This document shows positions 7,304-11,783 of a DNA stretch of 11,783 nt, one piece after another. The stretch's first letter is position 1, and each line of letters begins with the position of its first letter. A model generated the notes under the pieces. It saw nothing but the letters and a program-made list of their open reading frames with translations. It ran no database searches and was not told the DNA's origin. Location of the stretch: NCBI GenBank assembly GCA_047638815.1, contig JBLIMR010000067.1, forward strand, positions 1 through 11,783, in the 5' to 3' direction. The DNA is from JAJRRH01 sp047638815 (GTDB taxonomy: Bacteria > Bacteroidota > Bacteroidia > Flavobacteriales_D > JABDKJ01). The translations under genes and the position numbers were made by a program.

Positions 7304-7422
7304 TTTTCACTTTTCCCTTTTCACTTTTCCCTTTTCCCTTTTCACTTTTCCCTTTTCACTTATCACTTTTCCCTTTTCACCTTTAACTTTTCACTTTTCA
7401 CTTTTCATTTTTCACTTTTAAC
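7304..7422. repeat. 17-copy heptamer tandem array (TTTTCAC / TTTTCCC)
   Basis: Seventeen consecutive 7-base units with no insertion or deletion: 8 TTTTCAC, 5 TTTTCCC, and one each of TTATCAC, CTTTAAC, TTTTCAT and TTTTAAC (119 bases). The two main forms partly alternate. The array fills the space between the start of the four-helix-bundle gene and the end of the Ca3427-like gene. It may have carried promoter or transcription-spacing effects for the four-helix-bundle gene, which begins 28 bases to its left on the minus strand. Confidence 0.92.
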
Positions 7423-7427
7423 TTAAA

Positions 7428-8282
7428 TTATCTTTTCCAAACCAACTCCACATGACCATCTGTCTTCGGAAGAATTCCAGTTTTTTTAAGAGTATAAAGA
7501 ACACTTTGCAGCATCTTATCACTTACCCATCCATCGGTGGCCCATTCGGTTGAGTGAAACCAATGCTCTACATCATCATACTTTAAGTTGTAGCGTTCAC
7601 TCACGTTATAAATGGCTTGCGAGTCATCCATAAAGGCAGCAGTTTGATTATGAATGGTTCGAAGAATTTCAACCAAAGTCTCAGGTTCAGATTCAATAAT
7701 TTTATCTGTTGCCGCAATGACGAAACAGGGCCATGGGGTAATGAATTCGCCTATTTTTTTTAATTGCCCATTATCGACATAAGGTTTAGTGGTAAACTTT
7801 TCCCAATAAAACACATCCGTTTCTAAAGCATCTAACGACACAAGAGCGTTGTCCAGATTTTTGATAATTTTAAATTGATCATCCTTTATTTCCTTGCCTT
7901 TGCTCTGAGCGTCCACAATGGGCATGAGGTGAGAACCTGATCCATTTCGACTAATGGCAAATTTGCGATCAAAAATATTTTTGTGTTGCTCCAGGTCATT
8001 TTTCGTGGAGGTATGAACTCCCCAAATTAAGGGAGTCTTAATATACTGACTAATAATCTTAGACGGATTACCATTCGAAATATCGGTGATAATTCCTTCT
8101 GTGAGTAGGACACAAACATCAACTTCACCGTCTCTCAGAGCCTTTGTCATTGCACCTGTGCCACCTTTAAAAGTTACCCATTCAACATCAAAACCATGTT
8201 CCGCAAATTTACCGCCTTCAATGGCCAAGTGCCATGGAAGATTAAAATGCTCTGGTACACCGCCAACTTTTATTTTTTTCAT
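7428..8282 (-). CDS. stand-alone periplasmic-binding-protein-like protein, Ca3427 type (NMT1/THI5-like fold)
   Basis: 284 aa with no signal peptide or lipobox, so probably cytoplasmic, unlike normal ABC-transporter binding proteins. The N-terminus KVGGVPEHFNLPWHLA (residues 5-20), GGTGAMTKALRDGEVDV (40-56) and the following LLTEG (59-63) match the type-2 binding-protein fold of the Ca3427 group, named after a Candida albicans protein and widespread in bacteria and fungi. Related NMT1/THI5 and SsuA/TauA proteins bind pyrimidine precursors, sulfonates or nitrate; the ligand of this group is not known to me. No permease or ATPase gene is nearby. The start codon overlaps the stop of the thioredoxin-like gene (ATGA at 8279-8282), so the two are translationally coupled and probably work together. 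Confidence 0.85.
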   Translation of the reverse strand: MKKIKVGGVPEHFNLPWHLAIEGGKFAEHGFDVEWVTFKGGTGAMTKALRDGEVDVCVLLTEGIITDISNGNPSKIISQYIKTPLIWGVHTSTKNDLEQHKNIFDRKFAISRNGSGSHLMPIVDAQSKGKEIKDDQFKIIKNLDNALVSLDALETDVFYWEKFTTKPYVDNGQLKKIGEFITPWPCFVIAATDKIIESEPETLVEILRTIHNQTAAFMDDSQAIYNVSERYNLKYDDVEHWFHSTEWATDGWVSDKMLQSVLYTLKKTGILPKTDGHVELVWKR

Positions 8283-8890
8283 CTCTTCTTTTCTAACAAT
8301 GTAACTATTTCATTTTGCATGGTGATTCCTTTGTCTTTCAAGTACCATTTTTGCAAATCTATCTGCACATCTTCATAAACTCTTCCCTTAGGATTATTTC
8401 TAAAATCCATGTATAATTCCTGAGCAGGTTTGGGTCTGGGTCCCCAGTCAGCTATCACCTTGTCGTCTTCAATTATTATCAATTTAGGAATTGAACGGCC
8501 ACCATTTGTAAGAAAGGAGTCTATCAAATCTACGTGCTCATCTCTAAACACCAACCTTAAGTTAATATTAGAATTTTCCATTGCCGCCTTATTGAAAAAT
8601 GGCAGGGCTTGTACTGCATCACCGCACCATGATTCAGTAATCAACAACCAAGTTTGTCTGTTATTTATCCCATCCAAAATCTTCAAGAACTCATCTGTTA
8701 ATTTAGCAGTCTTATCCAGACGCTTTGCCCTGTGGTCATTTAACTTGGTGTAATGAATAAATGCTTCTTCCTGATTCGGACCACTTGATTTTTTCTGTTC
8801 TACAAGTTCTTTGACGATCTCATGATATCTTTCATAAGATATTGAATTTGAATTTGCCTTTTCGAGAATCGCTTTAAGCTCCTGATTCAT
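8279..8890 (-). CDS. thioredoxin-fold protein with WCGDA motif
   Basis: 203 aa from the ATG at 8890; a TTG ten codons upstream (8920) would add residues that do not look like part of the family. The thioredoxin fold is shown by a WLLITESWCGDA strand-turn (81-92), RSIPKL with the cis-proline (132-137), and DWGPRPKPAQ (148-157), all typical of the Bacteroidota thioredoxin-9-type family. The active site is WCGDA: a single cysteine (C89), with Asp-Ala where thioredoxin has Pro-Cys. It therefore cannot form the usual CXXC disulfide and may act through a single thiol or simply bind partners. It has no signal peptide. It is the first gene of a two-gene unit; its stop overlaps the start of the Ca3427-like gene by four bases. 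Confidence 0.87.
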   Translation of the reverse strand: MNQELKAILEKANSNSISYERYHEIVKELVEQKKSSGPNQEEAFIHYTKLNDHRAKRLDKTAKLTDEFLKILDGINNRQTWLLITESWCGDAVQALPFFNKAAMENSNINLRLVFRDEHVDLIDSFLTNGGRSIPKLIIIEDDKVIADWGPRPKPAQELYMDFRNNPKGRVYEDVQIDLQKWYLKDKGITMQNEIVTLLEKKR

Positions 8891-9025
8891 AATTTTTTTA
8901 CTGAATTTAATTCTTTGCAATTTTACAAATTCTAGTTTAGGATGTGAAGATTTTGACTATCAAAGAATGCAATTGAAATCATGGTGACAGTTGTCAATGT
9001 TTTGAATGCTTTAATGTTGTAATTC

Positions 9026-9110
9026 TTTAATGCGATAATGCTGTAATAATTCAATTATCAACGAGCGAAGGCTCCTTTAGGAAATCACTTTAGCGAATTA
9101 AAGGGCGCGG
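9026..9110. repeat. intergenic repeat, copy A
   Basis: Begins with TTTAATGCGATAATGC (9026-9041), identical to 9164-9179, continues with a GTAATAATTCAATT segment, then GAGCG (9063), an imperfect palindrome TCCTTTAGGA and ends AAGGGCGCG. Compared with copy B, it has about 15 extra bases between the palindrome and the GC-rich end. The 45 or so bases just upstream (near 8999-9030) consist of degenerate TTTAATG / GTAATTC-like words. No open reading frame fits it. Confidence 0.6.
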
Positions 9111-9163
9111 GAAGGAATGGGATATTAGTGTTGGTTTATTTCTACTTCATCAATCATCAATGA

Positions 9164-9269
9164 TTTAATGCGATAATGCAGAAATGCTGCCATACCTGAG
9201 TGCAATAATGTAATAATAGTTCAATTCTTAATGAGCGCTGGCCCCTATAGGGAAATGAAGGGCGCGCGC
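9164..9269. repeat. intergenic repeat, copy B
   Basis: Starts with the same 16 bases as copy A, has about 20 extra bases, then GTAATAATAGTTCAATT, GAGCG (9233), the perfect palindrome CCCTATAGGG (9243-9252) and AAGGGCGCGCGC. The palindrome differs from copy A by a matched change of the outer base pair (T-A in A, C-G in B), which is compatible with a conserved hairpin. It ends about 80 bases before the DUF3817 gene. Together with copy A it fills most of the 457-base gap 8891-9347, which otherwise holds no gene. Confidence 0.6.
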
Positions 9270-9347
9270 AGTATGATGATCCAAAAAGTACAAGTCCTCA
9301 ATTGGAACACAAAATTCAAATCTGGATTAAACCATTAAATTCGCAGC

Positions 9348-9620
9348 ATGAAAAATTGGTTTAAATACATAAGCTATGCAGAAGCGATATCTTTTCTGGT
9401 TCTGTTAGGGGTGGCAATGCCTTTGAAATATATGTTTGGAATGACGGAAGCAGTTGCTATTCCCGGGATGATTCACGGCATGTTATTTGTGGTTTATTGT
9501 GTGTTGTTGGTATTGATCGGAATGGAATATAAATGGTCCTTAAAAACAATATTAATAGGATTTTTGGCTTCAATTTTACCTTTTGGGCCATTCATTTTTC
9601 ATAAGAAATATGTCCTGTAA
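9348..9620 (+). CDS. DUF3817 family small membrane protein
   Basis: 90 aa, full length for the family. Three membrane segments (about 9-30, 36-58, 66-84) carry the DUF3817 (PF12823) landmarks: YAEAISFL with Glu12 in the first, AMPLKY (23-28) at its end, GMIHGMLFVVY (40-50) with the conserved His-Gly in the second, and PFGPFIFHKK (78-87) at the end of the third. Function unknown; it is an inner-membrane protein. The ATG at 9348 gives the normal family start. It stands alone: no neighbour is closer than about 180 bases on the same strand. Confidence 0.9.
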   Translation: MKNWFKYISYAEAISFLVLLGVAMPLKYMFGMTEAVAIPGMIHGMLFVVYCVLLVLIGMEYKWSLKTILIGFLASILPFGPFIFHKKYVL

Positions 9621-9745
9621 AGCATGGTTTGATAGCTTTATGTCAGGATAACAGTGTGTTAGAGCATTGATATTTTATGATCGATGAGTATAATAGTAAA
9701 ATGAATTATTGAAATCCTAAGGCGGTTATTTTACATTAATTTAAC

Positions 9746-9779
9746 AAGTAAGAACTTGTATTGAGAGCATTTCTTACTT
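9746..9779 (+). terminator. AT-rich hairpin before the T9SS paralogue pair
   Basis: AAGTAAGAA (9746-9754) pairs perfectly with TTCTTACTT (9771-9779) around a 16-base loop, and is followed by ATTTTTAC. It could be a weak terminator for the DUF3817 gene or a leader structure, since it ends 23 bases before the next start codon. The 9-bp inverted repeat is certain; its role is not. Confidence 0.35.
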
Positions 9780-9802
9780 ATTTTTACATAAAATTTTGAA
9801 AC

Positions 9803-10597
9803 ATGAAAAGAACATTACTTTTTGGATTGATTGCATTAATGACTTTTAGTGGTTTTGCACAGATTAGAATAATAGAACACGGAGTTCTAGAAGGAGGGGT
9901 AATTGTAGAGCCAGGTGGAGACGTGGATCTCTCAGGAACAACTATTACGCAAGATTTTGCAACCGATGGTATTGATCATGTCGTAGACATATGGGTAGAG
10001 AATATGAGCGAAACAGAAACATACACCTTAAGATGTAGAAGATTGGAAACAGATGTTGTCGCAGGCTCAGAAAACAATGTTTGTTGGGACTTATGTCCAA
10101 TTAGTACATTATTGGCTGGTGAAGATCCAGACTGGACTGTTGCAACAGGAACTACGATAAGAGAGGAAATTTTAGCGCCAGGAGAGATAGCTACTTCATT
10201 TGCATTTCACTACGAGCCAAATTTCACAGTTGGGATATCTACTTTCGAGGTAAGATTTGTGGATGGGGCTGATGAGGATCTGACATATGCTTCGTTCAAT
10301 ATAAGTTTTGATCATGATGGTATTGTTGGGATTGAAGAGGTAGAAAATGTACCAAGCTTCACAATGATTCCAAATCCGGCAAATGAGATTGTTGCTCTTG
10401 ACTTCGCTAACCTTACGGGAGATGTTCAGTTGAAAGTATTCAATGTATTAGGAGAAGTATTGATTGAAAGATCTAATGTTCAGACAGGTCAAAACTTTAG
10501 ACTTGAAACAAGTGAACTTCAAAGTGGTATTTACATGGTGTCTGTTCTTCAAGACAACAACATTGTGAACACTTCAAGATTGATGGTTAAGCACTAG
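9803..10597 (+). CDS. T9SS-exported protein with cysteine motif (paralogue 1)
   Basis: 264 aa. Residues 1-20 are a signal peptide (MKRTLLFGLIALMTFSGFAQ). Residues 21-175 form a beta-rich domain with three cysteines (78, 94, 98) in the pattern CRRLET.V.AG, five or so residues, then NNVCWDLCP; the same spacing is kept in the downstream paralogue. I recognise this as a Bacteroidota extracellular beta-sandwich type but cannot name a family. Residues 184-264 are a T9SS type A sorting domain: FTMIPNP (186-192), VFNVLGEVL (212-220), LQSGIYMVSV (239-248), ending LMVKH. Likely an outer-surface or secreted structural or adhesive protein. It is followed by a strong terminator, so it is transcribed separately from its paralogue. 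Confidence 0.85.
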   Translation: MKRTLLFGLIALMTFSGFAQIRIIEHGVLEGGVIVEPGGDVDLSGTTITQDFATDGIDHVVDIWVENMSETETYTLRCRRLETDVVAGSENNVCWDLCPISTLLAGEDPDWTVATGTTIREEILAPGEIATSFAFHYEPNFTVGISTFEVRFVDGADEDLTYASFNISFDHDGIVGIEEVENVPSFTMIPNPANEIVALDFANLTGDVQLKVFNVLGEVLIERSNVQTGQNFRLETSELQSGIYMVSVLQDNNIVNTSRLMVKH

Positions 10598-10620
10598 GAA
10601 TTCAATTCCGAATGATATTT

Positions 10621-10658
10621 AAAAGAACTCTGCCAATTGGTAGGGTTCTTTTTTTTTT
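10621..10658 (+). terminator. strong intrinsic terminator after paralogue 1
   Basis: AAGAAC (10623-10628) pairs with GTTCTT (10645-10650); the stem can run on through CTCTGCC / GGTAGGG with two G-T wobbles to an AATT loop, giving a stem of about 12 bp. It is followed by a ten-T tract (10649-10658). It starts 23 bases after the stop codon. Confidence 0.9.
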
Positions 10659-10699
10659 GTATTTTGAACGGAAATTTATTAAAATTAAAACGTGTTATC

Positions 10700-11506
10700 A
10701 TGAATAAATCTGTTTTTATATTGGGGCTAATAATGTTAATGTTTAATCCGGTATGATCTCAACTGAGGATTATTGAACATGGTGTAATGGGAACTGTTAA
10801 CGATGAAACTGTGCAGATAGAACCTGGGGGGACCGAAGATTTTAGTGGGACAGTACAGGTATGGGATGTTAACCCACAAACCAATGACTTTATCGTTGAT
10901 TATTGGGTTGTCAGTGAAAGTGAAACGGAAACGTATAATGTTATATGTAGAAGAATTGAGACAGAAGTATTAGCTGGAACTCGAAACAATACTTGCTGGA
11001 AGTTTTGTCCCATTATTCCAAAATTAGCTGTTGAAGAGCCCGATTGGTTAATTAATTTTGGCAACGATCCTTTTGTTGAAATTATAGTCCCCGGGGATAC
11101 AATAACGAGCTTTGCTCAACATTATTATCCTGAGAATCTGGATGGGTGCTCACAGCTTGAATTCAGATTTGTCACTGAAGATGACGTTGACCTCATTTAT
11201 ACTTCATTCAATTTGGGGTTTCGACATGGCTGTCAAATAGGAATCGAGGAGTTAAATACGGTGGAAGAATTGTCTCTATTTCCAAATCCTACACGTGGTA
11301 ATGTGCAAATTGATTTGATGGAAGAATCTAAATTGCTGGAGATTGTAGTTGTGAACTCTGTAGGGTAGGAGGTAGCACACGAGATAGTTAATGGAGGGGT
11401 CTTATATGACTATGAAACTCAAAATCTACCCAATGGCATATATGTGGTTAATATCTTGAGAGACCAATTAATAATTGCATCCACAAAACTTTCTGTTCAT
11501 AGGTAA
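10700..11506 (+). pseudogene. T9SS-exported paralogue 2 with two in-frame stop codons
   Basis: Read from ATG 10700 to TAA 11504-11506, this is a 268-codon frame without frameshift, parallel to the 264-aa gene upstream. Two codons inside are stops. TGA at 10754 (codon 19) falls at the end of the signal peptide (MNKSVFILGLIMLMFNPV, stop, SQLRIIEHGV). TAG at 11366 (codon 223) falls in the T9SS domain within NSVG-stop-EV, where the usual sequence is N..GQ.V, so a CAG-to-TAG change is likely. All else is preserved: CRRIETEVLAG, NNTCWKFCP, LFPNPTRGNV, LPNGIYVVNIL. The internal ATG at 10787 gives a 193-residue open segment, but that lacks the signal peptide and the end of the sorting domain. It is most simply a recently inactivated tandem duplicate. 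TGA and TAG are ordinary stops elsewhere in the window, so recoding is unlikely. Confidence 0.82.
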
Positions 11507-11602
11507 TCATGGGCCATTTAGAACATAACGAGACAAAATAGAGGTTCGCTTTTTAATTTTTGGATGTGGTGGCAAACCAAATACTTCAATAAGTCTACTC
11601 TT

Positions 11603-11783
11603 CTACTTTTTCGATGCGCGTGCTTCAGGGTTGAAATCTAAGGCTAACTGTATCCAGAATTCAAGATCCTCTTCATTGTCAAAGCCATCAGGACCAATGA
11701 ATACAAAACCTTTCCTTGGTTTGCCGGTAAAATCCATTTCTCGACATCCTTTTTCTAACAAAGCCGCTTCATATTCCGCTCTC
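11603..11783 (-). CDS. TfoX/Sxy N-domain family protein, C-terminal part
   Basis: The window edge cuts this gene; 59 residues and a TAG stop remain. The visible part, with RAEYEAALLEKGCREMDFTG followed by KGFVFIGPDG and an EEDLEFWIQLALDF helix, matches the end of the TfoX N-terminal domain family (PF04993), where MDFTG(r/k)P...G.v.v.p.g and a final W...AL.F are usual. Stand-alone proteins of this kind are about 100-120 aa, so roughly half is missing to the right. TfoX/Sxy is a competence activator in gammaproteobacteria; these short relatives in other phyla have no proven role. The frame stays open for 31 codons after the TAG, with no family resemblance. Confidence 0.75.
   Translation of the reverse strand, partial: RAEYEAALLEKGCREMDFTGKPRKGFVFIGPDGFDNEEDLEFWIQLALDFNPEARASKK

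Larger units (their letters stand above)
6861..7422. mobile_element. putative repeat-bounded unit carrying a four-helix-bundle gene
   Basis: A 562-base segment with inverted heptamer repeats at both ends and a single gene inside. The left end starts two bases after the T tract of a terminator; the right end lies five bases before the stop codon of the next gene. It therefore fits neatly between two intact transcription units, as an inserted unit would. TTA occurs just outside both ends (6858-6860 and 7423-7425), but in such AT-rich DNA this is not evidence of a target duplication. No transposase is present. Movement is an inference from the layout. Confidence 0.4.

Noticed and set aside
7304..7422. 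CRISPR-like array
   Set aside because: The units are contiguous 7-base repeats with no spacers and no cas genes; it is a simple tandem repeat.
8086..8753. Three plus-strand frames across the thioredoxin-like and Ca3427-like genes
   Set aside because: Antisense shadows of two genes with clear family motifs and a coupled ATGA junction.
10754..11368. Recoding or a variant genetic code to read through TGA and TAG
   Set aside because: TGA and TAG end other intact genes here (TGA in the ATGA overlap at 8279, TAG after the ICMT-type gene); the intact paralogue upstream has sense codons at both places, so nonsense mutation is simpler.
11510..11602. 31-codon open extension after the TAG of the TfoX-like gene
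   Set aside because: The family normally ends near the lysine-rich tail just before this TAG, and the extension shows no resemblance to TfoX; a chance open frame is enough.

Overview
The window looks like the chromosome of a low-GC member of the Bacteroidota. Three genes encode secreted proteins with a C-terminal type IX secretion (T9SS) type A sorting domain. Starts have A/T-rich leaders without Shine-Dalgarno motifs. Several families are typical of flavobacteria and cytophagas: DUF1697, DUF3817, four-helix-bundle IVP, a Ca3427-like binding protein and a WCGDA thioredoxin-like protein. I cannot place it to genus.

Layout. 1-945 has no convincing gene, but it ends in a stem-loop cluster at 775-824 that contains a likely minus-strand terminator. 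946-3442 is a minus-strand cassette read as ICMT-type membrane methyltransferase, then a LuxI/FeeM-like acyl-amino-acid or homoserine-lactone synthase 4 bases later, then a 358-aa orphan whose middle resembles the PAS-like sensor fold of Bacteroidota LuxR-type proteins. 3949-4104 is a 51-aa Clp N-domain fragment that abuts the convergent DUF1697 gene (4105-4647) with no gap. 4862-6115 is a secreted Asp-box (YCF48-like) propeller with a T9SS tail. 6465-6794 is a small exported protein with a good terminator. 6861-7422 is a compact unit: a four-helix-bundle gene between inverted heptamer repeats, one side a perfectly phased 17-copy array. 7428-8890 is a translationally coupled pair, thioredoxin-like then stand-alone Ca3427-like binding protein (ATGA overlap). 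8891-9347 carries two copies of a dispersed-type intergenic repeat. 9348-9620 is a DUF3817 membrane protein. 9803-10597 and 10700-11506 are tandem T9SS-exported paralogues, the second with two in-frame stop codons. The right edge holds the C-terminus of a TfoX-like protein on the minus strand.

How the parts fit. The most interesting region is 946-3442: a synthase of the acyl-signal type, a membrane methyltransferase of the carboxyl-methylating superfamily and a possible sensor in one transcription unit. That is what a small self-contained acyl-signal or lipoamino-acid system might look like, but the function is inferred. The rest is ordinary housekeeping and accessory content with decay (Clp fragment, broken T9SS paralogue) and repeat-bounded insertions.
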